DNA of 64,000 nucleotides from Opisthorchis felineus (lineage: Eukaryota > Platyhelminthes > Trematoda > Opisthorchiida > Opisthorchiidae), in NCBI GenBank assembly GCA_004794785.1, contig SJOL01009920.1:41912-105911 (forward strand). Reading direction: 5' to 3'. How positions within the stretch are numbered: position 1 is the stretch's first letter; every line of letters starts with the position of its first letter. Of this stretch, positions 32,311 through 44,800 are shown piece by piece. The position numbers and the translations under genes are program-made. The notes beneath the pieces are model-generated. The model was given only the letters and a program-made list of their open reading frames with translations, was not told the DNA's origin and ran no database searches.

Positions 32311-35163
32311 TTTTGCCCAATAGGTGGTAACTTGGGTCATTTTATAAAGCTTGATAAAGGTAGTCAGACGCTCTATGCAGGAAGTTTCCAGTATTCGTAT
32401 AACTGGTTACATCAGCGATGCGTCACGGCCGCTAAGATCGCGTTTTCAGTGTTTAGCTCTACAAGGGTGCAAATGGGGTTCAGTGAACTCATACCTGAAT
32501 AACAAAATTTTGGGCGTTGGGAATGGTTCCTCCTGGGAGTATAGAATGAATGGTCCTACACAGCCCAAAAGTTGACTAACGAAAACCAGGTCATTTAGGG
32601 GTGATCACACCGGTTCTTGTTTCGAAAGTATTGAATTTACCATAATTTGACTTGCGCAACCGTAGCTATGACAATGAGCGGGGAAACTACGCAACTACCT
32701 AGTTCCCTGTGCGCTGGTGGCTGCTGCTATGCCTGGACGGGACCACGGGACGAGACAAACCAATGGTTAGTGAGAGATATTGCTGTCATGCAGCCAACGG
32801 TTGGTCTTGCGTCTAAGCTATCGCCTTCACTGTGTGGCTCCCACCCCATGCCATGCCGAACAAACAGATCTACTCGTCCTCAACGCACAGATTGGGCCAT
32901 CACCTTCAACGCATGGCTCCATTCTCTTATTCGCCCGATCTTCGCGATTAAAGAAGCTGGAGCCACTGCACTTAGGTGCAGTTTGTGAGCTGAAGAACCG
33001 AACTGAATCCCTAGGACAATGATTCCGTTGATAACTGGGATAAGCGGAAGTACATGCGGTTGTCACTCTTCGGAATTTGTGTGGTTACCCAAGAGTCTCA
33101 GAGTTAAAACACAGCAAACCTATATGATCATTCCAGTTTTCGATCCACCTAACTGCTAACAATAACAAAATTACCACCTGTTTAAGTTCCACATATTTTC
33201 AACTAAAAGTCCACATCAAGCGCATCAAAGTACTTTTCAACAGCTGGATATGAACTCCAACTTCAAATGCCCAATATACGCATAGATATGGAGCCTGAAA
33301 CTCAATTCGACGTCTGACCCTCTGTGGAATGGGTTCACACGAACCAGGACGTCCTGTAAATGCCGTTTTAAAAACTTTGCAATCATAGGTGAGAGCGGAG
33401 ATTCCCATTACAATCTGGACGCAATGTTACGGAATTATGGCGATTCTGAGCAAACACACTATCCGGGTCCCCAGCTTCTGCCTGAATCAGACACCTACCA
33501 GTCACTGCGGTTTTGAAGATGCAGACAGGAGGAGCGAAAACGCTGTAGTGACGTCTCTCTTGGGGAATCACTGCATTGCTTTTATGGATCGTGTCGGACA
33601 TTTCAAGAGTGCTGCCACAGCTCGTTGTATTTGCCAAAAACTGAGGCAAGTAGGTATAACTTGGTAGCAACTCCTTCCTGTAACTTACTGACTAACACTT
33701 GCTATAATAACTGTGGAATAGTGTATTAGGGGAAAATGTGTTTTGGAATAACTGGACATTTTTCCAGAGTCAAACTGATTGCTTTTGCCTTTCTAGGAAA
33801 CCTTGCAACAAGGTTTCTGAGATCACACCATTCAAAGAGGTGCAACATGACACTGACTGTTTCCTATCATTGCTTGATTGTTTAACTGCCCTTGCCACAG
33901 GGTATATCCGGAGTAAGCTCACGGATCAATATTTGTCACTTTGTTTCAGTCGCAACGCCAACAGTATATGCAGTCCGTAATTGTGAAACGCTACTTGCAT
34001 TTATCGGCAAGGTAGTGAAGAGGCCCACTGGGGCCGTCTACCGAATGCATTTCGGCTCCAACGATGTTTCTTAGGCTAACGGGGATCTACGTAATTTTAC
34101 AGAATTGGATGGAGCTCCGGGAACACATTCCCCTAGACCGGTAGACTTTTAAATGGCTTTTAGAGGGAGAGTCGCTTACGCCGTGCTAAGGTAATTAGAG
34201 TGGGGTGGACGTAGTTAAAAAGAACGCTCAATAATAATAGTCATAGTAAGACTGATAGCCGTTGACCAGTGATACCCCGATCTTCACTTGCCACGTCTTA
34301 CGTTAATGTTCTAGCTACCCGTCACGCAGGTAACGACGAAGCGCACACACTCAACCGCTTGCTGGGTAAAGCATCTTTACCTGTTCGGCCGAAGTGAAAA
34401 ACAGAGTGTGTGAGTGCTGGATAGCGAGGCCTTCAAGCACTAGTCGGTGTTATCGCCACTATGATGAATACCGCTATAATGGTAGTATACTTTGAATAGC
34501 TCCGATGGTGCCGTACAACACTAAGTAATGGAACGAATAGGCATTGAGTTGAAATATACAAGTACATGCACCGAGGTAGAAAATATACAATGTAGGAGGT
34601 CAGAGCTTCTTCAGTTTCACCCGGAACCTCTCTGGAGCAGATTTCTAGAAAAGAAAGAAGCAGATAAGATGGACCAATCAATCTCCGAGAAGCAACCATG
34701 GCCTTGTGTTTAATGTGTTTAAGTTTTCAAAAACTGAATCTAACTGAAGTGAAATTTTGTGTCGCCCCGGTGTGACGTGCATTGGATGTTTATATGGGAT
34801 CATACAGCCAACAGCTGAGTGTGGGAAAAGGGAAACGGATGACTGTGCAAATTCACGTTTTAAAGCAGTGTCTCATTCTCGATTATATCTTATGAGCAGT
34901 TCGGGTCACTATGCACATGCATCGAGGACTTCGAATGTTTAGCTTTTTCCACGTGACCTAATAATTGTTGGCCATCCGTTCGGTATTCCGATGGAACTTC
35001 CACCTCTCGTTCGGTCTTATTCTCCCGAATTTACAGATATTACAGGACCGGCTACAGAGGTAGCTCGGTGCAAACTGGATGCGGCATTACCTAGTGTGCC
35101 CGGGGTCGGGAGACTTCGGCGTAGTTCGATGTGACAGGCCAATCCGGATGCCAGTTCACTGTT

Positions 35164-35187
35164 TGTGTGTGTGTGTGTGTGTGTGTG
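35164..35187. repeat. GT microsatellite
   Basis: Uninterrupted GT dinucleotide run of about 24 bp. Confidence 0.92.
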
Positions 35188-36223
35188 AGTAGGATGAAGG
35201 TACACTCCCATTTCTCGAACTCTTGTAAACCTAAATTCAAACAGATTTTTTAAAATGTGAAACAGCAGTTGTTTCAAAATTGTAAAATGGATACTGGTCC
35301 CACATATGCAGCGAAAACGCTCCGAGTTAGAAGTTTGCCATTCAGGACAATGCAGGTTGACCACCTCTCAGGACAGTCCGGCTTAACAACCTAATCAAGC
35401 AAGCAAAAAATAACCCGAACCGACTCGTGCACTAGTAGCTGAAGACAGGATGGAAAAATTACACCCGACTAGCCACCCCGAACCTTTCTGACGGAACAAA
35501 CACCAGTCATCCACTCGGTGATCTGGTTGTGGTTGGCATTCCGTAGCAAAACCGATAAAACTTCTATTTTGTGATTATGCACAGTAAATCACATTTGCAA
35601 AACGTGCAGATCTAAATTGAGTCAATGGGTGTTCACATGAAATCCGAGAGTACAACGCAGAACTGATGTGATTGACGAAGGTGCGTTTGTACAGTCCAGC
35701 GACTAACAAAAACGTGGAGGGAAAAACACATGGGGCACAAAAAGGTGGTACACACAGCTCACTTTTTGATATGCGCCACCGTTGTCGCGGCAGATTATAT
35801 AGCGTAAGTTTAGCGGTGCGATTTGTTCCACCGAATCCGAGTCGCTATTCCGACTGTGGTCGCGAATTTGTTCGAATTTGATAACTGCGACAGACGGATA
35901 AGACAAAACACAGACAAATTGTTGGTGAAAAGCTTGACACGACTACTTTCAGCTCTCTAGGTTAGCAATCCAGGAGGTGTGGACTTCTGGCACAGTACAG
36001 TAACGAAGTAGAAGAAAATGTGCTTGATAACAGTATCCAACCATTTGTACTAGTGTGGAGACTGAGTGAGTTACCGTTTGGCCGCTCGCCAATCAGTCTA
36101 ATTCGGTTTTATCCTGGAACGGGTTAACAGCAATCATACGATGGAGCTGATCGCTGTTGCATAAATGGAGTATCATGCTGACAGGGTGTCAAAGCATTAC
36201 AGTTACATCCGAGTGGATACAAT

Positions 36224-36224
<1 letters not shown>

Positions 36225-36274
<50 letters not shown>
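36225..36274. repeat. AAT microsatellite, tail of the adjacent SINE
   Basis: About 16 AAT units directly abutting the 3' end of the minus-strand SINE at 36276. A shorter ATA run flanks the SINE at 45609 in the same way, so the triplet run reads as the SINE tail that has expanded. Confidence 0.88.
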
Positions 36275-36275
36275 C

Positions 36276-36456
36276 GTCTCTCAGCTGTGACATCCTTTAA
36301 TGCATAGCTGCCATCCCACCCTGACGACGCACAAGAGCAGAGATACTGCCAGATTGCCCAAGCCTAAACAGGAACAGTCGAGATACCCGGTCAGGTTCGA
36401 GCCAGGGACATTCTGGTCATTAAGTTTGCGCCTTAACCAATGAGCTGTCCCGGGTG
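36276..36456 (-). mobile_element. tRNA-derived SINE (diverged, near full length)
   Basis: Reverse-oriented: CAGCTGTGACATCC end, ATTGCCCAAGCCTAAACAGG body, box B complement GGTTCGAGCCAGG and box A complement TTAACCAATGAGCTGTCC. Confidence 0.8.
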
Positions 36457-37633
36457 GACATAATCCTGCAAACTGAACTTTCGAGCAGAAATTTTCAGTG
36501 TCATCAAAACGGTCTTGAATGTGTGCCATGAGGCAAACTCTTTCGAGTGCGGTGACGGAATATGAGATCTGCACGTGTTTCAATCTGATTCAGTTCCTTT
36601 CGACAAACACCTTGAACGGTCTGAAGTCATCAAACAATTAACATACTCAGTACCAGACAATTCAATTCAATTTATCAGCATTACTGTATCACTCCTAATG
36701 CGGCTGCGCAAAGCAGGTGCCTTTTGAGCAGCACCAGACTCTTTGGTTTTAAAAGTATTTCAACTGTATTGAATAATGCGCCGGCGGTCACCGTCAACCG
36801 TTGGGTGACCGCTGATTCTATGAATATGGACATGCTGGTCGCCTGAGGGAAACGCCTTACTACCTTCACACTCCTATCGCAGAGGACAGTAAGACCTTAC
36901 CTCCGGATTACCTCGTAATACGATTACTTGCAGTACGGGGACTCGCTCTTCTTCGTCGGGCTGCTCCCCGCTGGCCTTCCTGGCATGGCTGAACCTTTAG
37001 GAACTGAGTTCCAGCAAGTATAGCCTGTAGCACAGAAGCCCGACCACCACGATAAGATGACAGCTTTAGGTCGGGGCCAGAGAGATTCTGTTGGGATTGG
37101 CCAAAGGAGGTTTGAGTGGTTACAGAGCATGAATTAGTGATTACTTCGGTGCCATCATAAGTCCGGTTTCAGCTAGTATCAACGTGATCACGAGGCATGG
37201 CTACCAAATGAAAACCTCATAATTACTTTCTCAGGGTAGTCAGTCTACTGCAGTACAAAGGTACTTAGTAAACAACCTCACAAATTCGTCACACAAGTTG
37301 GACAACCTTGAGGCTATTAAGTGATGCGGATCCAGCACGGTATCAGTGCACATCAGAGTGATGCGAAGAATTTGCTCAAGCTCTAACGATCCCGCTATCA
37401 AACAGGATACAAAATCGAAGACTTCATGGCGATACACGGTTGTTTAGCATTCACAAAAAGTACTCCTGAGCTCCTTTGTAGATTTTCGGTCTTATTCCGA
37501 ACCACTAAACCATCCAACTGCGATTGACACCGTAGGTTGTTTCTCTCTTTCCTAAAAGAAAGACCATCTGAAGAGAATGGCTTGGTATTTCTCTGTGAAT
37601 ATGCTTCGACGCATTAACCAAAAATCCGTCACA

Positions 37634-37990
37634 CAGAGACTGGACCCTACCGTGGTGTGATGGTTTGTGCGCCTCAGCGACCCATTGAGCTATACTGGGA
37701 GTTGCCCCCGCGACACACAGAGTCTCTCATACCAGGTTGGTCAATGGTTAGAGTTCTGACGAACACAGTCACCTGGTCCTCCAGGTTGGGGGTTGGAACA
37801 TGTATGTGTTCCCTAAAAATGATAATGCATTTGCATTTCCTGCCAAACACCGCTGCCTTGCGGTTAGGCTCTTGAGCCAAAAGCTTTGGTTGCGGGCCCT
37901 AATCGTTCCCCTATCTAGGTGTGGGCACCCTGACAGTATCGCAGCCCATGTACAACCATGAACTGTCATGGTTGTACGGCAGTGAAGCAT
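37634..37990 (+). repeat. Dispersed repeat D, copy 1
   Basis: Shares with 63508-63880 the blocks ACCGTGGTGTG, GAGTCTCTCATACCAGGTTG, GTTGGGGGTTGGAACATGTA, CAAACACCGCTGCCTTG and GGTGTGGGCACCCTGACAG. The head (GTTGGTCAATGGTTAGAG; GGGGTTGGAACATG) resembles degenerate box A and box B, so a second tRNA-like SINE family is possible. Confidence 0.65.
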
Positions 37991-38018
37991 CGGTGTTGAA
38001 CACTGATGTCATGCTATC

Positions 38019-38038
38019 GATGATGATGATGATGATGA
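38019..38038. repeat. GAT microsatellite
   Basis: Six to seven GAT units immediately after the end of repeat D copy 1. Confidence 0.9.
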
Positions 38039-38645
38039 CCAACCAAAAATGGCCTCACCCGAATGGTGGTCTCCATTGGGTGACCTTGTGTACATTGCAG
38101 AGGCTATGGAAGCACAGGTTGTCATATGGCGGGGCAACAAATTTCGGTCGATATCATCCATAAAATGAGCTCTGACATCATTGGTGCGCACAGATGCAAG
38201 TCAAACCTAAACGTAAAGCTGTCACTGAGAGATAGTTCTCGTGACACAAGGTGTTGCTGAATACTCAGCGGTGAAGAGCACGTGTACAAACCCAAGGTGC
38301 TTACACTCCATCATTAAATAAGGACAAAAACGGCTTGTTTTAATTTTATCTACACGCGCTCAATTTGGTGGACAGGACAGCCATACTATTGAGTAGTAGT
38401 ATAACGGCGGATACTACTGTTTAGGCATGCGAGTAGTCTGTGGTGTTTTCGAAGCTCCGCCCCAAGTCTAACAGAAGGTGAAGTTTATTACAAAACTTGT
38501 GGAACTGCTTTGCAGTGTTCGTTTACAATTGCGTGAGAGTCAATGAATATCCACGAAAGTTCAAGAAGACACGTGAGAATTTTCGGTTTTTAAAAACTAT
38601 GTTCACATGAGACATTTACTTTCCTTTTGAATAGTTTGTAACTGC

Positions 38646-38858
38646 TTAGTTGGTGTTTGTTAATAAACGACTTCGTGGCAAAGGGCTTTCCTCCTTATAA
38701 TAGTAACCTTCCAAGCCTAACAAAGGCAATGGTAAAATTTGAAGAGGAAACCAACCTTTGGAGGAACGCAACCGTGTGATTTCTTCGTCTGAGTTTGCAT
38801 CGGCGTGATACTCATAGGCATCAAAAGATCTTGATGTGATATTTGTCGATTCGGGTGT
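38646..38858 (-). CDS. Putative last exon of the PHF14-like gene
   Basis: On minus, acceptor TATGTTCACAG and a phase-0 start give 70 codons to TAA, beginning [20 protein letters not shown], then an acidic stretch (NSDEEITRL). It fits in phase after the exon at 41361. An alternative donor (AAAG|GTTGGT at 38756) would shorten it. The polar, acidic character suits the disordered tail of a chromatin protein, but no conserved domain supports the assignment. Confidence 0.4.
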   Translation of the reverse strand, partial: TPESTNITSRSFDAYEYHADANSDEEITRLRSSKGWFPLQILPLPLLGLEGYYYKEESPLPRSRLLTNTN

Positions 38859-41800
38859 CTGTGAACATAAAACAAGGGATAACAAAGTGCAATCGCTAAG
38901 ATAAAAAAGGGAAGAACAAACCTTGGGGATCACACCAATCTGTTTGATCAAGCTGACAAAAGACAAACGAGCTCGAGAAGGAAATACAAGTAAAACCTCA
39001 ACGCAGCAAAAACAGCAGAACTACCAAGATCAGCCCGATATAAAATTCTACAGAAGCTGTCACGCAAATCAATAAGGTGCAGGGCATTCAGCTTGTGCAA
39101 GAGACTAAGATCATGATTATAAATTCGAATGAATATATCGGTGTTGTTATGCCACGTAACCGCAGATCCACCGGGGTTTAAACATGCAACAGGCTTCAAG
39201 GAGATCGATGGCTCGTATTACCGCTCGACCGTCTGTTAAACACTATTGATCTGGACACAGCGAGTCGGCCAATAACATTCTTTGGGGCGATGGATTTAGC
39301 TAGAAGGGCCTAGCAAGTTTTCAGACACAAAATCCAAACGAAAAGTTGGAACACAGGAACTTAATCGGTCATGAAACCAACCACTAGCTGGACGAGTGAC
39401 CCACAAGCAGAGTTGAAACGTCATCAAAACAACTGGATCTCAGTGGTTAAGGCACGAGCTTAATGATTGGAAGGTCCGTGGTTCGAAAGCAACCCCGATA
39501 TCTAGATTGCTCATGTTCATGCTTGGACAGCCCTCGTGCTTCCTTCGGGTAGCACAGCTGCTACACACCGAAAGGGTGTTACGGCTGAACGATGCTGCGT
39601 GTTGTTGTAGATTCCCTCACTTCCACTGAAGAAGGCAGCAGCAACGGAAGACAGCATCAACAGAGAGCCCGCTGCATGAGTTAAACAACGCACCAAATAT
39701 TGGCACCCGTGAAAAGGTGGGCCTCATAATTCCTAAGGATTGCGTTGGATTACGAACACAGCATTCCGCTACAAGACAGACATTTCAGAGCGAGTGAGTT
39801 TCTCCAAGAACTTGCAAAACGGTCTTCAGGGGAAATCACCCTCAAGACAGGCTAGAAACACCTTTCGTCGTGGTGTCCACTCATCGAGTGAATTAATGGG
39901 TGCCAATACTCAGGCGGATCGGATGTGTTGACCACTCTGCCTACTGATGTGTCACCAGTAGCCAAGATGAATTAAATAAACAGAAGTCCACATGGCAACT
40001 GAAACGTGGGGATTGCTCAAACGATAAGGAAGAATTAGCTCCTGCGCAGTGTGTTGCGCTGAGGTTGAGGTAACTGAGAGTTGACGCTCCAAAAACAGCG
40101 GGAATAAGTTTTACCGCTGAAGCAGATCGCGCAACGGATTTTGGTCATTTTCGGCACGCAACTAGATGGTGTGAACATGAAATGATCATAAAAGATGCGC
40201 AATATACTCTACACCCTTGCTGAGCGTACGCTAATCCGAAGTCCGATAACCATTTTTAAAAAATGAAGAGTCCTGCATTCAGTGCTTCGTGTGGCAGTAA
40301 CGACCAACAGTACGCGCGACTGAATGCACACTTAAGAATCGGGAGCTTTGGTTGGTACCGTTTTCTGCTGAGTGGCGTTCTTTCGTGAGGCATGGGGTAA
40401 CTTTGATCATGCATGACTTAAGAGCCGGTCCCACAGTCTCATTCATCCATGTCAGGATACAACACTGTCCCGAGGGATGGGCCAACTGAAGCTACTTTAA
40501 ATGATTCAACAACCGCGGTAGTAGCAGCCGCGCGACAGATTGCTCCTGTGATTCACCCAGAGGCAGTATTTCGGAATCAGTACGAGATGAAGAGGGGAAA
40601 TTGACAACAGATTCAAATATATTTGAAAGGAAAAAGCCTAATTCTCACATTCAATCGCCTCCGAGTTTCAGGAGAAACCAGTCAGCTCAGAGTTGAGGTT
40701 AGGCTAGAAGCCATTAACCTCTAGGTACACTAAGTGCGTTCGTCGAAGCAACATTGGAACCACTCGTCACTGGCACGATCCGCATTGTTGCGTGTGGGCG
40801 TTTGGCAATTTAAAACTATACAAATCGGCACAATCCGGTGCACCGACGGAAATGCACATCTAGGATCGATCAGCGACACGACTGAGGTTTGTCAGCGACA
40901 TATACTATTCTTGGCCTCTCAGGGATCAGCCAATCAGTAGTTCAGTGGATCCTACATTCACCTACTGCATATTTACGGAAAAACAGTGGTAATCGCAGCC
41001 CGGGTCCATTCACCCCCGCATCAGACGTTTAGATCGGGTCCTACATGAGGACACGACGGACGTCGTAACAACTAACAAGGTGGACACTCTCCTGCGATGT
41101 TGACCATTTACCCTCGCGCGTGCGCATAGAACATTCATGTTGTTTAAGACGTTTTTGATACGCACCTTTCATGGATTACTTTACCGCATTCTCAGCTGAC
41201 TGATATCTGTTCAGTAGGTACGGCAAATTTGATTCAAGTATTCACTTCGAAATTGATCATAAACCCAAACAGCTTTTTCCCTTTTCCTCTCATATAAAAG
41301 TGTATATAAAATTGAATACATTCCAAGTCGGGAGAAAATGAAGGTAGATCGGAAACTCACCTTAGTGGTTTCACACTGTTTGGAATCAATCTGTGTGATC
41401 AAAATGGTAGGCTGGACTGGGAGGTCGGTTTCTTGTGACCGTGATTTGAAAATGGAAGGTGCAGACTGTAGAAATCCAAACAGAAGTGTGGCATAAATGA
41501 CCCCAGAGAGACTGGCAGAACGAAACGATACCTCCCTAACGTTAGGACGACTGTGCCGATAAAATTTCAAGTATCATCAAAACAGGAATCATCGTGCCCA
41601 TTTTACGCTGAAATGCTCTGTGGGTGTGCAATTTTTTGTGTTTCATGCCAGACGCTGAGCATTAATTAGAGCACTTTAGCTTCACTTTGAAACACCCCTA
41701 GTTTTCCAGCAAGCCGTCTTGAAAATTTCTTTCGGAGATGAAAATACGGGACGCCTCAACACGTAATCAATGTATAGGTTCCTTTGTCTGAAGACACACC

Positions 41801-44800
41801 CAACAGTCACGTGTTCAAACAGCAGCATCAGGATACAAGCCATGCGGTAACAAACGACGCCGTTCTAACCATCATCAAGGTAGGGAAGCGATTCAACTTC
41901 AAGCAGGGCTAGTCAAATCACTGGGGAGTTTTATCACGTGTCAAACCCTTCTACCATTAAAAGGCAGAACAAAAAGCATTGTTGTCATCCAAGCTACCAC
42001 TGAGATCTAATATATCTTATTTAATCGGTATAAACACAAGCATGCTTGTGCTTCAGTACTGTACGCGATAGCACGAGCGGCTTTCTGTTCCAGTCGATGA
42101 CCTGTCGAGTGACGAAACAACTTCTGAGGAATAGATGTCACCATCACCATCGTCACCGGCAGAAACACTAGGCGAGAACAGTGGTGCTTCACTGCCGTAC
42201 AACCATGTCAATTTATTTCAATATGGCTCTAAAATCGAAAGAAAGAGATGGGGTGCTTACAACTCCAGCTATAGTTCTAAGAAATTCGTGGTCAAAGAAG
42301 GGTGCCCAGGATCTTGCATGGTTGCGCACAGTACCTTCCAGTAAGGACTCAACATCAGAAGACGTCTTATCCGTAAGGGACTTCACGAGGTGATTTTGAT
42401 AACCTTGCTTCATATCAGGGTCCGAGGGCTTCTCTATGGCCTAAGTGAGATGTCCGCAACTTGTGAGTCCCTGGGAAGCGCAACGAGAAACAGCAAACAA
42501 CAAGCAGCCACATAGTTGTTTCAGAACGAGGGACAGTCAGTAATTGACCCAAACCTGTAGCTAATGGCGACGTAGTCTGCCTTCATTACAGTTTGCCTCG
42601 CATTCGGGGGGGGGGGCACCACCGGGTCAAGCAGCTTTGGTTGTTTCGGAAGTTAGTACTGCACAGAAAGTCTGTGGCCAGCACATAATTCCAGCAGGCA
42701 TTTACCGTCGTCCGTGCGCTTGATTGCAGTCCTAGACGCCCGCCCAACTGAGCCGCAGCAGCGCTAAGTCTACCTACTTGTGCATTCATATAGCCGGCAA
42801 CCATAACAATATCTTAACCCGACGCAACAAAGCACTCAAAGTGTCACAAAAACTGTCTTTGAGTGTATCGGAGCTAAATTCTGTTGGGGTGTAAGCAGAT
42901 AAAATGAACACGCAGAGACTATCGGCGCGTGTAAGCGGTAATCTCACAGATGTTGCGAAACGAACCTCACACAAGCAACTATCAACGTGCAGCCATTCAA
43001 CCACAGCTCGTTGGCTAAGAAAACCAGCAGCAGCGGCTTCCGAATCACCAGAGCGGCGCAAGCGATCTAAAACCAATGGAGAGGTCAGTTCGACAACCGT
43101 ACTTGGGTCCCTAATCATCGTTTCAGAAAAACACACCAATGGAAAGCGAGTCAAGTGTACTTAGAAGAGCTGTATGTTGCCCAACTTTCTTCTGAGTAAG
43201 AACGTTAAAGGCGGCCAGGTGAACTGAGTGACGGGGTTTGAAGAGTGTTTTCGAAGTGTCTGTGGCTGGGCGGCCGAGCCAATTGCGGGTATTGCAGCAA
43301 GCAGCAATAGGCTGCGAACGGATCTGTCAGTCCTTAAGAATGGGCCTACGGAGATGTCACCAGAAATGGAATAAGGAGGGGAAGAAGAGCGAATATATGA
43401 AAGAGAAAGAAAGGAGTGGTCAGTAGTAGCCTTTTTTCGCTTAGTGGCGCTGCTGTATACAGCAAGTTAGGTAACTCCGCGGATGGCACCACGAAACGGC
43501 CGATTTCGTATGAGATTACTTGCAGGTGAGCAACTCATGGTTGACCATCGGCTGGGATACTTCCAGGGCACCCAGATCTGGACAGGAGAACGAAGCCTTT
43601 GGCTCAAAAGCTTAACAGTAAGGCAAAGGTGGTTGGCGTAAGAGCATCACAGCAGCCTACATTTTAAGGAGCAAGTCACTGCAGATGTTCCAACCCCCAG
43701 GAGACTGGGATAGTCAGACCTCTCTATCCAATGACCAAACTGGTCATGAGAGACTGTGCGTGTTACATGTCCACTCCCCTGTATAGGTCAATGAGTTATG
43801 GAGGTGCACAAACCGTCACACCGCCGTAAAAACCAGTCCCTTCGTGTCGGGTGCGTAGATGTAACAAAATTGGATTCAAATCACTCTGTTCGTCTATCAT
43901 CGAATAGAAACTATATGGGCAGTGCATCTTGACATCAACCGGGGAAAAGAAGAGCGTATTAGAGTGTGGAATTGTTTGTTGGCAAACACGAATGAGAGGT
44001 TGCAAACTATCAGGCACGAAAGTAAAAGCTCATTGTAACAGGGTTTTTGAAAAAGTTAACAACCTCAAGTCTCGTCCTCCCTAGCCTTCCCGGAATTTGT
44101 TCGAACATTTGACATTAGTGAACAAACACTGTAAAACGGTCTAGTAATTTCAAATCAACCTTTCATCAGATTTGGTGAAGGCACTTCAAACTACTTGACC
44201 AGATGCTACTTGTCCGTTTCATCAGTAGTATACTCTCATGCACCGGTATTCATTTATCATTGTCTCACGCGCTGACCTGCCCTCGACACTACATATGAAT
44301 GCTGCCAGGTGCGATAAGATGAATATTTATACAACCGGTGAACACGGATTTGAGCGGATAACAGTTTCGATAAGGGTTTTGCATATATTTCACCCTTGCT
44401 GGCGCAAACAGCGGTTTGATTATGCGCGGCTTATCGTCAACAAGCATTTTAGCGGGTATTGTTATCTATTATCCACCTGCCGCCTGGTCAATAGCCATCA
44501 AAACTCACTAGAACTAGCAACTTGTAAACCTACTACCAAAAAGCGGTTATCCCGTTGGCCGATTTTAACTATGCGGTTTATCTTTTAAACAGACCAGCTG
44601 CCAGTTAGCGCCCGGAAAACTGCGTTTGGGAGACTGCGCAAACCACAGGGTGCACAGGGTAACTGCTTTCAAAAGCCAGAGCGGTATATGTAGTTGCTCA
44701 CGCTCCCTGGGGTCTCATAACGAAGCTGATGACAATGGCGACGCCATCTAAACTCGTAGCCACTGCACTCCAGGGAAAGCGTAAACAAAATGAACCTCAG

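Larger units (their letters stand above)
25450..38645. other. Intergenic region between the convergent genes
   Basis: Starts after the stop of gene 1 and ends at the putative terminal exon of the PHF14-like gene. Filled with hammerhead motifs (25.6, 25.8, 27.7 kb), SINEs (26118, 29528, 36276), a reverse-transcriptase fragment (27.7 kb), a Penelope-like endonuclease relic (29.9-30.2 kb), repeat E (31974), microsatellites and repeat D (37634). Two short plus-strand exon candidates (28564, 31512) are listed separately. The stretch 32.3-35.1 kb shows nothing recognisable; its longest open frame (32647-32988) has no motif. Confidence 0.5.

Noticed and set aside
32647..32988. 113-residue open frame on plus
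   Set aside because: Composition and flanks look random; no motif or splice support.
41211..41570. 119-residue minus frame taken as one gene
   Set aside because: Only the central 105 nt are bounded by good splice sites; the ends are intronic read-through.
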